Positions 36,401 through 44,998 of a DNA stretch of 64,000 nt are shown piece by piece. Both the position numbers and the translations under genes were made by a program. Origin of the DNA: Polyangiaceae bacterium (lineage in GTDB: Bacteria > Myxococcota_A > Polyangia > Polyangiales > Polyangiaceae); NCBI GenBank assembly GCA_016712345.1, contig JADJRH010000011.1:1364001-1428000 (forward strand), read 5' to 3'. Every line of letters begins with the position of its first letter. Within the stretch, counting starts at the first letter, position 1. The notes under the pieces were generated by a model. The model worked only from the letters and a program-made list of their open reading frames with translations, had not been told where the DNA came from and did not search any database.

Positions 36401-37736
36401 TCGCGGCGAGAATGTCTCTTCCCGGGAACTCACCCCACGTTTCAACGCAGAGCTTTTTCCCGTTCACAATCTCGTATCGAAAGACGTAGTGTACCCCGTC
36501 GGGGCGAATTTCACGCACGAGATAATGATCATTGTCATACTCGTACCGCCACTCCACTCCGCCCCTGTCAATGACCCGAATGAGGTCGCCCTGGGAGTTG
36601 AGTTCGTAGCTGACAAGGATTTTCTTGTGCTCTTTCCCTTCGGAGTCGGTGACGTGCGCGGCATAGCGTTTGACGGCTCCGTCGCGCTCAAGGAGGACTC
36701 GACGGCCACATGTATCAATAATGGCCGAGATCTCTCCACCTTCCCATTCTACGGTGGCAACGTTTCCGTCGCCGTCGCGCAACATGGCAAGGCGGTAAAA
36801 CCGTCGTTCTTCGTCGGGTAACAAAACGCGGAGCAACCCGTCGTCGAGATCAATACCAATCCCCTCTTCGTACGCAACGACGTTTCGACCAAACAAAAGA
36901 GGGACAATCTCCTCTTTGTTTGGCATTTGGATGCGCGTTGTCCGAAGTTCATCATCGGTGATGAACAGCCAGCCGCCGTGACGCTCGGCCTCAAAGTATA
37001 AACTGTGTGACCAACCGTACCCGAGGCCGATGTTTTTGGCTGCGGACGAGCTGCGGTAGGTGCGATCCCATTGAATGTAGAACAAACCTGACAGTACAAA
37101 GTCGAGCGCGGGATTGGTAAACATGGTGCCTGTCACCACGTCAACCGGGTGACCGCCGCTCGCCTGACCCTCGGCCGTTGGCGAGGCGGGTGGACTGGGA
37201 GGTGCCGCACCGCTGTTGTTGCCCCCGCCGCCGCCGCCGCCGTTGGAAGGGCCTTTGCTATTGCCTCCCGGCGGCCCGCCTCCACCGCCGCCCGCGCCGC
37301 CTGCGCCGGATCCTCCTCCGCCGGCTCCGCTCGCGCTTCCACCAATTCCGGGGATGGGATTTTTGTTCATGAAGCCGGGGGAGAGAGTGATCCCGGCCAT
37401 TCCCAATTCAATAAAAACGATCGGCGCGCCGAGAATGGGAAACGACGGGCCGGTGGTATTGAGGCTCACCACTTCTTTGAGCGTTCCAGGCTCATTGCCG
37501 TGGCAGTTTTTGGTGCAACTCCCCACGGTCAAAACTTTGGCGCCGTCGATTTTGGTGCGAAGGCATTCGTCAATGACGCCTTCAGAAACGCTTGCAAACG
37601 TTGGGTAGGGGATGGGTAGGGGACTTGGTGCGGCCGGGGTCAAACACACGCTCACGGCGAGCCCCGTCATGGAATGGCCGCTTTTCTCCGTGATCACGTC
37701 CATCATCAACGCAGTAACGCTACCCATGCGGCGCAT
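33432..37736 (-). CDS. Polymorphic Rhs toxin with PAAR-like N-terminus and clan-CD-like peptidase tip
   Basis: The protein has about 1,434 residues. ATG at 37736 (MRRMGSVTALMMD) or 37727 are both plausible, and neither has a strong ribosome site. Residues 1-125 are a DUF4150/PAAR-like cap (KSGHSMTGLAVSVCLTPAAPSPLPIPYP). A Gly-rich linker and a DUF6531-like start (HPVDVVTGTMFTNPALDFVLSG) follow. Next come about 25 YD/Rhs repeats and the core-end motif GLYYNRHRYYAPDLHVFATPDPLG. The C-terminal 210 residues are the variable tip. A His in VFVTTHGAPGG (codon 33897-33899) and a Cys in VDMTVCNSATPG (codon 33768-33770) have the spacing and strand context of clan CD (caspase/CPD-like) cysteine peptidases. 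It is probably a T6SS-delivered effector. Confidence 0.85.
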   Translation of the reverse strand: MRRMGSVTALMMDVITEKSGHSMTGLAVSVCLTPAAPSPLPIPYPTFASVSEGVIDECLRTKIDGAKVLTVGSCTKNCHGNEPGTLKEVVSLNTTGPSFPILGAPIVFIELGMAGITLSPGFMNKNPIPGIGGSASGAGGGGSGAGGAGGGGGGPPGGNSKGPSNGGGGGGGNNSGAAPPSPPASPTAEGQASGGHPVDVVTGTMFTNPALDFVLSGLFYIQWDRTYRSSSAAKNIGLGYGWSHSLYFEAERHGGWLFITDDELRTTRIQMPNKEEIVPLLFGRNVVAYEEGIGIDLDDGLLRVLLPDEERRFYRLAMLRDGDGNVATVEWEGGEISAIIDTCGRRVLLERDGAVKRYAAHVTDSEGKEHKKILVSYELNSQGDLIRVIDRGGVEWRYEYDNDHYLVREIRPDGVHYVFRYEIVNGKKLCVETWGEFPGRDILAAISAPEAGTSAAPRGIHHTRFEFGPDPFETKMTDAAGKTHHYVTNPMGQVQRYTDPRGYVSTYSYDDNGRLLSSTDGAGRSRRRTYDPLGRLVTFAFADGTTRRRRYDDEKHEWTTFHTNGAREVERHGEPGTIQTVDEVGRVTTAKMDGAGLIKEVLHPTGAVETFDYDAHGNLSRHTDESGITFEYTWDLWGLPVRVKAQSGLTYELKYDSRHEIAEIVEENGRRTTIVTDAMRNVVEERSTDGDTTLCTYVAGVLTEKIRPDGGRFRFGYDALLRLVWIENAAGERYQRSYDPAGYIERETSFAGVTTEYERDGSGQVVGITRGGIHTRFVRDGEGRILSKEMSTGRVERFRYDARGGLTFAETGASTVWYDLDPEGRVVKETQQTSGFRFIAEYKYDPMGRIAEKRYSSGWGAQLNRRAEDGRLTGVSLLEGETAKPALEFKYSDRGGEIERRRLDAPGTIKTERDRTGLPSRVTLLDADGTTVEDRAFEWSRKGPLSQIADQRRGTRRYNLDEMGRPIQVEGFGVREQFEYAPQGTAISKHDPMFATGRDGRPMSTSHCRLSWDALGRLAARHGDRPETTWQYRYDENNQLVEAVRGDGFSVRYLYDALGRRVAMATSDGSSIWFGWDGDSIVEERASNGAIVRRLFHDDGYTPLFESTPAAGWSLVVSDAAALPWLYVAPDLKISSLETSTWGEVIDRRGEPGALRFAGQRADEYTGLYYNRHRYYAPDLHVFATPDPLGILSVLQDIGYVPNVTIFIDPLGLLTIVNGQPGDPVMEDTIRQMKEKYPDAKVINSDKLGKPPSLWQKITGKGPNANMIDPKENHVFVTTHGAPGGAQWKGTPKNWATGDEIGKSLADAGFKNKKGARVDMTVCNSATPGQGGAPSVAQGIANQTGATAWGAKANTPGDPYKSPPVWEGNFKKPRPWYNFWSKSLGKEGSQDYILGGKGKIHAGEMSGIPGNNTVHGGAYVPTGPQPGSPGAGGS

Positions 37737-37939
37737 TTTCGCCGGATCTGAGCCTGTAGACAACAATTGTTTTCTGTGCTGCTGCTAAAAAATGTGGCGA
37801 TATCAGTGATAGCGATGGTGCTGTGTCGGCGCGATTGGCCACCCGCTCGCCCGCGCTTGCAAAGCGCCGCGAAGTGCGTTCTCCTCGCAGTCTTGATACG
37901 CAGGCGTTGTGCCGCGCCGTTCTGTTCGTTGGAGGCCCC
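37737..37939. promoter_or_regulatory. Divergent promoter region between Rhs toxin and collagen-like gene
   Basis: This 203-base region separates two divergent starts, so it should contain promoters for both. No clear promoter boxes or operators were recognised by eye. Confidence 0.35.
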
Positions 37940-39403
37940 ATGCGATGTCGAACCCTGCTTCGGCGGATCATTGCGATTGGAACTTTGGCTTTTGCCGCCG
38001 TTGTTTCGTCTGTTGCGCGCGCCGATGTTCCGCCGATGCTTACGCATCAGGGTCGGCTTTTCGACGGCGCGGGGAAACCGCTCACCGCAACGTTTGAGGT
38101 GACTTTCAAGTTCTACGACACGCCAAACGCGGTGACCGAGGTGTGGAGTGAAACACACTCGGTCGTTTTTGAAGACGGCTATTACTCGGTGGCAATCGGC
38201 ACGAGCGTCGCGATCATTGACATTCTCGGTCAACAAGATCTCTACCTGGGTATCACCGTCGCGGGCGACTCCGAAATGACACCACGCAGCTTGGTGGCGA
38301 GCGTTCCCTATGCGCTCTACGCCAAAGATGTGGTGGGCCCCATTCATCCAAGCTCCATTTTTATTGCCAACTATGGTGAGGTGATTGACCAAGATGGTAA
38401 CTGGGTAGGGCCCTCCACTGGATTGGTAGGTCCAACCGGTCCACAGGGCTTGCCGGGCTTGGACGGTGCCGACGGTGCCGTTGGTCCAACCGGCCCGGCG
38501 GGTATTGCGGGTCCGCAGGGGCCCGTCGGTATAATGGGCCCGGTAGGTCCAACGGGTCCGGCGGGTATAACAGGTCCGGTAGGTCCAACGGGCCCGGCGG
38601 GTATAACGGGTCCGCAGGGTCCGGCGGGTATAACAGGTCCGGTAGGTCCAACGGGCCCGGCGGGTATAACGGGTCCGCAGGGTCCGGCGGGTATAACAGG
38701 TCCGGTAGGTCCGACGGGTCCACAAGGTCCGCAGGGGGCGCAGGGAGCCACGGGTGCAACGGGTGCGGTAGGTCCAACGGGTCCGCAAGGTCCGCAAGGT
38801 GCGCAGGGAGCCACGGGTGCAACGGGCGCCACGGGTGCAACGGGTGCGGTAGGTCCAACCGGTCCTTCCTTCGCAACGTACACACGTTGGGGCACGATCA
38901 CGTGTCCCGCGGGCGCCAGCGCTGTGTACACAGGATATGTGGCGGGTAAACATCAAACCCACGGCGGTTCGGGTACCAACACGCTCTGTCTAACGGATAG
39001 TCCCACATGGGGTACGTTCAACGACGCCAATCATAACGGCGCTCTACTCTACGGGGCCGAGTTTGAAACAGCGGGGTACGGCATTTCAAGCCTGACCGGC
39101 CTTCAAAACTACGACGCTCGCTGCGTGGTGTGTGAGGTGCCAAAGAGCAACGTGATCATGATTCCCGGCACGCAGGTTTGCCCCGCCACTTGGACGCTCC
39201 AATATGCGGGATACCTCATGGCCAACCATTATACTCAGGCCGCCTCGGAGTTTATCTGCATGGATTCATCTCCGGTGCAAGCGGGCAGTCCCGCGGACAG
39301 CAACGGAACGCTCTTCTACCCAACAGAAGCGGAGTGTGGCTCGCTCCCCTGTCTACCCTACGTTCAGGACCGCGAAATCACCTGCGCTGTCTGCGCCAAG
39401 TAG
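37940..39403 (+). CDS. Secreted collagen-like protein with animal short-chain collagen (spongin/C4-like) C-terminal domain
   Basis: The 487-residue protein starts at ATG 37940 with GGAGG upstream. A signal peptide ([28 protein letters not shown]) precedes a beta domain ([28 protein letters not shown]) common in bacterial secreted proteins. Residues about 160-308 are uninterrupted Gly-X-Y triplets ([13 protein letters not shown]). The last 180 residues hold two related halves ([38 protein letters not shown] and [49 protein letters not shown]). These closely resemble the C-terminal domain of sponge and cnidarian short-chain collagens as I remember them. It is probably an extracellular trimeric fibre; the C-terminal domain would register the trimer. 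Confidence 0.85.
   Translation: MRCRTLLRRIIAIGTLAFAAVVSSVARADVPPMLTHQGRLFDGAGKPLTATFEVTFKFYDTPNAVTEVWSETHSVVFEDGYYSVAIGTSVAIIDILGQQDLYLGITVAGDSEMTPRSLVASVPYALYAKDVVGPIHPSSIFIANYGEVIDQDGNWVGPSTGLVGPTGPQGLPGLDGADGAVGPTGPAGIAGPQGPVGIMGPVGPTGPAGITGPVGPTGPAGITGPQGPAGITGPVGPTGPAGITGPQGPAGITGPVGPTGPQGPQGAQGATGATGAVGPTGPQGPQGAQGATGATGATGATGAVGPTGPSFATYTRWGTITCPAGASAVYTGYVAGKHQTHGGSGTNTLCLTDSPTWGTFNDANHNGALLYGAEFETAGYGISSLTGLQNYDARCVVCEVPKSNVIMIPGTQVCPATWTLQYAGYLMANHYTQAASEFICMDSSPVQAGSPADSNGTLFYPTEAECGSLPCLPYVQDREITCAVCAK
38420..38870 (+). repeat. Collagen-encoding DNA repeat (Gly-X-Y)
   Basis: Units such as ggtccggtaggtccaacggg and ccggcgggtataac recur in near-identical copies. They encode about 50 Gly-X-Y triplets rich in Pro, Thr, Ala and Ile. 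At least three exact copies of a 60-90 base block suggest recent duplication. Confidence 0.85.
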
Positions 39404-39437
39404 TCCTTCCTACCGCCAACGGCTGCCGCCCCCAACG

Positions 39438-39460
39438 TTCGCGCGCGCGAACGAACAGTG
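39438..39460 (+). repeat. 23-base element, copy 1
   Basis: The sequence runs ttcgcgcgcgcgaa followed by cgaacagtg. It matches the copy at 49835-49857 in about 21 of 23 positions. The first 14 bases are a perfect palindrome. It lies 68 bases before the lipid kinase start. Confidence 0.45.
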
Positions 39461-39527
39461 AGGGTGGAATCGCAGCTACCTTGCCAAAGCGTAGCGGGAA
39501 GGTCGCGCCTCGTGGTATCTGAGGGAA

Positions 39528-40442
39528 ATGGCGTCCGGGCTTTTATCCGTGATTATCAATCCCATCTCGGGACGCGGATCCGCCCGCAAACTGCCCGAGC
39601 GATTTGAGCGCCTCGCTCGCGAGGTGGGCATGACAGTGGACATGCGCCTGACGCAGCGCGAAGGCCACGCAAAAGAGCTTGCAGAATCAGCCCGGCAGAA
39701 AGCGGCGGTGGTCGCATGCGCCGGGGGCGACGGCACCATAAACGAAGTGGTCAATGGTCTTGGAGCCGGTGGTCCACCGCTTTTGTTGGTCCCCACCGGC
39801 ACAGGCAACGCGCTCGCGCGCGAAGTGGGCGCGCACGCGGACCCGGTTCGATACGCGGCGTCTCTTCGCGAGCGCCGCACAGTGACACGCGACTTGGGTA
39901 GACTCCACGATGGAAGGTTGTTCGCCGGCCTTGTCGGGGCCGGATTTGAGGCGGAATGTGTGCGGGTTTATAAAGAGGTTCGGACCGGGTCTATTGGACG
40001 GTTCCAGTATGTCAAGCTCATGGGAGGTTTCATGTGGCGAGCCATCGCCGATTCAGACTTTCAGACGCTCCAGTTGACGACCGATCTCCCCTCTCCACCG
40101 GTGCCGCTCGCCAGCTGGGTATTGCTTGCAATATCGCCTGTGTTTGGCGGCCCAGTGCGCTTTCTACCACATGCCAATCCCAACGATGGTCTTCTCGACG
40201 CGCTTGTGATGCGTGATCGCGTAAGGCTCTACTCCGTGCTGCGCATGTTGGTGCTGGGGCTTATTCACCAAACGCGCCTGTCTTCAAAAGTCGACTTTGT
40301 GACCTCTACTCACGTGCGCCTCGACGCTCACGAACCTGACGGCCGCCCCGTGCCCTACCAGGTGGACGGCGACTTTGCCGGCTATTTACCCATCGAAGTG
40401 GAAATGTTACCCGGCGCCCTGACACTGGTCGCTCCTCGGTAG
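39528..40442 (+). CDS. Diacylglycerol kinase family lipid kinase (YegS/DgkB-like)
   Basis: The 304-residue protein has the DAGK catalytic motifs: INPISGRGSA at the N-terminus, CAGGDGTINEVVNGL (GGDGT, nucleotide binding) and LVPTGTGNALAREVG. A C-terminal beta-sandwich follows (HANPNDGLLDALVMRD, DAHEPDGRPVPYQVDGDFAG). Such enzymes phosphorylate diacylglycerol, sphingoid or related lipids at the membrane. Length is usual for the family (about 300). The start at 39528 is ATG. Neighbours give no pathway context. Confidence 0.92.
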   Translation: MASGLLSVIINPISGRGSARKLPERFERLAREVGMTVDMRLTQREGHAKELAESARQKAAVVACAGGDGTINEVVNGLGAGGPPLLLVPTGTGNALAREVGAHADPVRYAASLRERRTVTRDLGRLHDGRLFAGLVGAGFEAECVRVYKEVRTGSIGRFQYVKLMGGFMWRAIADSDFQTLQLTTDLPSPPVPLASWVLLAISPVFGGPVRFLPHANPNDGLLDALVMRDRVRLYSVLRMLVLGLIHQTRLSSKVDFVTSTHVRLDAHEPDGRPVPYQVDGDFAGYLPIEVEMLPGALTLVAPR

Positions 40443-40458
40443 CTCCCCCCGGAGCGAC
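40428..40458 (+). terminator. Possible terminator hairpin overlapping the lipid kinase stop
   Basis: Arms gtcgctcc (40428-40435) and ggagcgac (40451-40458) form an 8-bp stem with a 15-base loop containing the stop codon. No T run follows, so factor-independent termination is doubtful. Confidence 0.3.
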
Positions 40459-41063
40459 GGCTGACGCGTCATGCCAAGACCTGAAGCGCCTGGATGCCTG
40501 TGACGTCTCTTCACCACGGAGTTCCCCAGCGGCGCATGCGCCTCATTCGAACGGCGAGTAACTCGTTGCGGTTGAGTTGTCGATGCAGCAGAAAAGAGCC
40601 CGTTCTGGGAGGTCCGGCGACTTGAGATGTCCATCACGTCGCCATCCACCGGTCTCGCCGGTCTCTCGTTTTCGTCGTGGCTGCGCTCGCCACAGAACTC
40701 CATCTGGAGAACCCGACGCGCCACGCTGTTCGCTTTTCCGCTTGGCGACGGGCAAGGGTGTCCCAAACGTCTCGACAAGACTGGATCCGTGCCTTGCAGA
40801 ACGTCCCGCTAAAGGGAAGTTACCTGGGAGTCACGGAGAACACAGAGGAACACGGAGGTTTTTGTTTCTTTGGCTGCTATGGGTACACATCAGCCGTGAT
40901 CCCGGCCTGACAGGTGATCGGTCAGGCTGTGCAAGCCGATCAGTTACCTCCCGGGCGAAGCGCGTGACGAGGCGTGATCCGGCGGAGTACACTTTTCATC
41001 TCGACGCCTCGATAGCAATTGCATCGACGCCTCGGGTCGGATCCGATAGCCTGCCTTTCAAAC
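40443..41063. other. 621-base intergenic region without recognisable gene
   Basis: Open frames here lack coding character (irregular residue use, no ribosome sites). The stretch contains the hairpin at its left end and an imperfect tandem of about 10-base units at 40832-40858, with a related caccacggag near 40512. A small inverted repeat cctgac/gtcagg lies near 40906-40926. The promoter of the kinase/ATPase gene should lie near its right end. Confidence 0.5.
40832..40858 (+). repeat. Imperfect tandem of cacggaga-type decamers
   Basis: Three consecutive units (cacggagaa, cacagaggaa, cacggagg) form a short tandem. Similar cacggag-rich tandems occur in intergenic DNA of other large bacterial genomes as I remember them; their role is unknown. 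Confidence 0.5.
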
Positions 41064-44000
41064 ATGAGCCGCGTCGGCGACTTCGAAAACACGGACCGAT
41101 TCGAAGTGGTCCGGCCCCTCGGGGCTGGAGGCATGGGATCCGTTTATGAAGTGAGCGATCGACAGCGCGGCGAACGGGTTGCACTCAAAGTCCTTCGTTC
41201 CAAAGATTCCCACGGTATCCAGCGCTTCAAACGCGAGTTCCGTGCCCTGGCAGATGTGGCCCATCCCAACCTTGTTGCGCTTTACGAACTCATCGCAGAG
41301 GACGACCGGTGGATGATCACCATGGAGCTTCTGCACGGCGTTGATTTCGTCACGCACATCCGGCCCGAACTGAACGACGTTGTTACGGCCAATCCGGCGT
41401 CTCCCACCTTGTCGAGTCCCAAACTCCTTCAAAACGCCGACCCAGACGCCACCCAAACAAGCGAACACGCGGGCGCGGTTCCAAAGGTAACATCGTCCGT
41501 TTCAGATCTGAGTGACAAGTCGTGGAGTGAGAGCACGGTTGACATTCGAGTCCAGCGGCGCCCCATCGCGGCGCCGGTTCGGCTCCAGTTGCACAGCGAT
41601 GTTCCTTCAGACGCGCCCCTTTACGATGAAAAGCGGTTGCGCCACACCCTTCCTCAACTCGCTTTGGGCCTGCACGCGTTGCACGAAGCGGGCAAGCTTC
41701 ACCTCGATATCAAACCTTCCAACGTCCTTGTCACGCTCGACGGGCGAGTGGTGCTTCTTGACTTTGGACTTGTGATGGAGTCGGGGGCTGACCCCAAGAA
41801 AAACAGCGCCCCGCTCGCCGGAACACCGGCCTACATGGCACCGGAGCAATTTTTTGGTCGTGCCCTTTCACCTGCTACCGATTGGTACTCCATGGGCCTT
41901 GTTTTGTATGAGGTACTCACCGGTCAGGTTCCGTTTGCCCATCGCTCGCACTGGGCAGAAATCGCCCACGATCGATCCGTTGCTCCCCCGTTGCGCCCCA
42001 GTCAGATCGCTCGCCGTGTCCCACCCGACCTCGACGAGTTGTGCGCCCTTCTTGTGCGTGCCGACCCTGAAGCGCGACTGCCGGGGGCCGAAATTGTTCG
42101 GCGTTTGCAAGGCAGCGCTTCCCCTGCGCGCGTTTCCACTCCCATCTCCATTCCACCCCCGGCCGACTCGTCCACTCGACCCGGATCTACCCATTTGGTT
42201 GGAAGGTCGGGCGAGCTTGCCAACCTTCATCGGGCCTTTGCCGATGTGGCCGCGGGCCAGCCGATCGTGGTGACCGTGCACGGTCACTCGGGTATGGGAA
42301 AAAGCGCGCTCGTTCAAGCCTTTTTGGCCGACGTTGAACGCAGGTCGCCCGCGCTTGTGCTTCGAGGCCGGTGTTATGAACGCGAGTCGGTTCCTTACAA
42401 GGCGCTCGACGGCGCGATGGAAGAACTTTCAGACTACCTGAAAGAGTTGGCCGAGTCTGACCTTTCTACCCTCCTACCCAACGACGCCTGGGTCTTGGCT
42501 CAAGTGTTCCCCGTGTTTGACCGGCTGGAAGCCATGTTGGGCCTCGCGCGACGCGACGTTCCCGAGCCTCTTGAGCGCCGCCGCCGCGCGTTTGCAGCGC
42601 TGCGTGAGATCCTGACCCGCATCGCCAAAACCCGCCCGGTTGTCATTCACCTGGATGATCTCCAATGGGGAGATGTGGAAAGCGCGTGGCTCCTTGAACA
42701 GGTGCTTCGCGGCCCCGATGCTCCGCCGCTTTTGTTACTGGTAGGTTGCCGCACTGAAGAAATGGCCCGAAGCGCTTTTATGAACACTTTTTTCGGGGCC
42801 TACCAACCGCGTGACTTTTCAAGCGTGCGTCAGGTGGCTCTTGGTCCGCTGCCCGCGGAGGCGGCAGTTGCTCTGGCGCGATCGCGCTGGCCCAACCTTG
42901 CCGTTGACGTGGCGGGTGCGGTTGCAAAAGAAGCCGGTGGCAGCCCGTTTTTTGTGGAAGAGCTGGCGCGCCGAGCCGCTTCTGAAGAGGGTCAACACAA
43001 CCTGAATGTGTCTCTCGAAGAGTTGCTTCGAGATCGATTTAACCATTTGTCACCTTCCGCCGTGCGGCTGCTTGAAGTGGTGGCCGTGGCGAGTCGACCC
43101 TTGCCAGAACCCATTGTGGGTCAGGCGGCGGGAGTGTCTGAACACCTGAGTGAAGGGCTGCGTGAACTGCGAGTGGGCCACCTTGCCAAAACCTCGCGCG
43201 CCGGGGACGCCACGGTGGTTGAAACGTTTCACGATCGCATTCGCGAAACAATGTTGCTCCTTCTCAAGCCTGAGCAGGCTCGTGTACACCACCTGAATTT
43301 GTCGCTCGCCCTTGAAAACACCGGCCGCGCCGATCCTGAATTGTTGGCCGTGCATTTTGCCGCCGCTGAGCAACCTGAAAAAGCGGGCACCTACGCTGCC
43401 ATCGCCGCGGCTCAAGCCGCGCGGGCGCTCGCATTTGACCGCGCCGCGCGCCTTTATGAACTCGCTCTCAAAAGCGGTAAACTCACCGCTTCGCGCGAGC
43501 AAGAACTCCGTATTGAGCTGGGTCATGCCCTTTCCAACGCGGGCCGCGCCCGCGAAGCCGCGGAGGTGTACCTTGGTGTCGCTCGCACGGCCGAGTCTAC
43601 CCTTGCGCGTGAACTGAAAAGTCGCGCCGCCGGTCAACTGCTTCTGAGCGGGCATATTGACCAGGGATTTGCCGTGTTGAGCGAGCTGCTCGATGCGATT
43701 GGCCTGCGTTTTCCCGAGTCTCGTAAACGAACGCTTGTGTCCATTCTGGCGCGGCGCACGTGGCTCAAAGTGCGTGGGTATAACTTCCACCGGCGCGACG
43801 CCGCGGCCATCGACGCGGCAGAACTGCTCCGCATTGATACCTGTTGGCAAATTGGGCTCTACCTAAGCTCGGTCGACAACGTGCGCGGTGCGCATTTTCA
43901 ACTCTCCAACTTAATGGGATCGCTCGCCGCCGGGGAGCCGTTTCGAGTGGCAAGATCGCTCGCTGTGGAAGCGGGATATTCTTCGGTGGCGGGCCCAAAG

Positions 44001-44996
44001 GGTGTGCGCCGAGCCGGTGAATTGCTGGAAAAAGCGCACAGCCTCGCTCGCGAATTGGACCATCCCTACCTGTATGGGATTGTCAACCTCGCCGAGGGGA
44101 TCAGAGCCTTTATGGCCGAGGAACAGTGGGCCAACGCGCGTACTCACTGCCGGGCGGGTGAAGCGATTTTCCGCGAGCATTGCCGGAGCGTCACGTGGGA
44201 GCTTACCAACTGTCAGTTTTTTGCACTCAACTCCCTCCTTCTTCGTGGCATGTTTTCAAGCCTCGAAGCAGAGCTTCCGGCCGCGCTTGAGTCGGCCCAA
44301 ACGCACGGAGATCTCTTCGCCGAGAGCTTTTTGCGCATGCGTTTTTCGGCCATGGTGATGCTCGTTCGCGATGACCCGGACGGAGCTTCGCAAGAACTTG
44401 ACAGGGTAGGTCGCCGGCTATCCGCCAAGGACTATTACCTTCAACACTACTGGCGGCTCGCGGGTGAAGTGCAGGTTGACCTTTATTCAGGTCGGCCTGC
44501 TCAAGCGTGGGGTCGAATTCGAGAGCTGTGGGATGCGCTTGAACGCTCGCTCATTCTTCGCATGATGTTCCATCGTATTGACGCGCTTCATCTTCGAGGA
44601 CGAGCCGCGCTCGCCTTGGCAGTGGAGGAGCGCGGAACCTTGAGGGCTGAACTTGTCAAAGAAGTGCGCGCCGCGCTCACCGGCCTTCGAAAAGAAAAAA
44701 CCCGCCGGGCTCTCGGCCTTGCCGCGTTGCTGGAAGCGGGCCTCGCGTCCATTGAGGGTCAACCCTCTGACGGTATAACTCACCTTGCCACCGCGCAGCG
44801 CTTGTTTGAAGAGTTGGAAATGGACCTTCATGCGAGTGTTGCCGCGCTCGCGCGAAGCCTTGCCGAGCCGTCCGATTCGGCGGCACCGCTTGCAAAACAG
44901 GCCGAGAGTTATGTGCGGCGCGCGGACGTTCGGGCGCCTGAAAAACTGAGACGGATGATTGCCCCAGGCTTTTGGAATGTGTCACCCTCCACCTGA
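41064..44996 (+). CDS. Ser/Thr protein kinase fused to STAND-type AAA ATPase and TPR-like region
   Basis: The protein has about 1,310 residues. ATG at 41064 (MSRVGDFENTDRF) was chosen over 41019 because the kinase domain starts directly after it. Kinase features are the glycine loop GAGGMG (20-25), K42 in VALKVL, a catalytic loop HLDIKPSN with Asp215 (HLD instead of HRD), DFG at 233 and APE (TPAYMAPEQ). A signal-transduction ATPase module follows, with Walker A GHSGMGKS (407-414) and Walker B VIHLDDLQW (Asp531/532). A 600-residue helical repeat region ends the protein. It is cytoplasmic with no membrane span. Such fusions are common myxobacterial regulators that sense through the repeat region; the inputs and targets are unknown. 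Confidence 0.92.
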   Translation: MSRVGDFENTDRFEVVRPLGAGGMGSVYEVSDRQRGERVALKVLRSKDSHGIQRFKREFRALADVAHPNLVALYELIAEDDRWMITMELLHGVDFVTHIRPELNDVVTANPASPTLSSPKLLQNADPDATQTSEHAGAVPKVTSSVSDLSDKSWSESTVDIRVQRRPIAAPVRLQLHSDVPSDAPLYDEKRLRHTLPQLALGLHALHEAGKLHLDIKPSNVLVTLDGRVVLLDFGLVMESGADPKKNSAPLAGTPAYMAPEQFFGRALSPATDWYSMGLVLYEVLTGQVPFAHRSHWAEIAHDRSVAPPLRPSQIARRVPPDLDELCALLVRADPEARLPGAEIVRRLQGSASPARVSTPISIPPPADSSTRPGSTHLVGRSGELANLHRAFADVAAGQPIVVTVHGHSGMGKSALVQAFLADVERRSPALVLRGRCYERESVPYKALDGAMEELSDYLKELAESDLSTLLPNDAWVLAQVFPVFDRLEAMLGLARRDVPEPLERRRRAFAALREILTRIAKTRPVVIHLDDLQWGDVESAWLLEQVLRGPDAPPLLLLVGCRTEEMARSAFMNTFFGAYQPRDFSSVRQVALGPLPAEAAVALARSRWPNLAVDVAGAVAKEAGGSPFFVEELARRAASEEGQHNLNVSLEELLRDRFNHLSPSAVRLLEVVAVASRPLPEPIVGQAAGVSEHLSEGLRELRVGHLAKTSRAGDATVVETFHDRIRETMLLLLKPEQARVHHLNLSLALENTGRADPELLAVHFAAAEQPEKAGTYAAIAAAQAARALAFDRAARLYELALKSGKLTASREQELRIELGHALSNAGRAREAAEVYLGVARTAESTLARELKSRAAGQLLLSGHIDQGFAVLSELLDAIGLRFPESRKRTLVSILARRTWLKVRGYNFHRRDAAAIDAAELLRIDTCWQIGLYLSSVDNVRGAHFQLSNLMGSLAAGEPFRVARSLAVEAGYSSVAGPKGVRRAGELLEKAHSLARELDHPYLYGIVNLAEGIRAFMAEEQWANARTHCRAGEAIFREHCRSVTWELTNCQFFALNSLLLRGMFSSLEAELPAALESAQTHGDLFAESFLRMRFSAMVMLVRDDPDGASQELDRVGRRLSAKDYYLQHYWRLAGEVQVDLYSGRPAQAWGRIRELWDALERSLILRMMFHRIDALHLRGRAALALAVEERGTLRAELVKEVRAALTGLRKEKTRRALGLAALLEAGLASIEGQPSDGITHLATAQRLFEELEMDLHASVAALARSLAEPSDSAAPLAKQAESYVRRADVRAPEKLRRMIAPGFWNVSPST

Positions 44997-44998
44997 CT

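Noticed and set aside
35532..36821. 429-residue plus-strand open frame inside the Rhs gene
   Set aside because: Antisense to well-formed YD repeats, with no recognisable motif.
38420..38870. Regular DNA repeats in the collagen gene as CRISPR or minisatellite
   Set aside because: The period follows Gly-X-Y codons inside an intact secreted protein.
37706..38962. 418-residue minus-strand frame rich in TRCTR and YTR repeats
   Set aside because: It is the reverse reading of the collagen repeat DNA; the plus-strand frame has signal peptide, collagen and Cys-rich domain.
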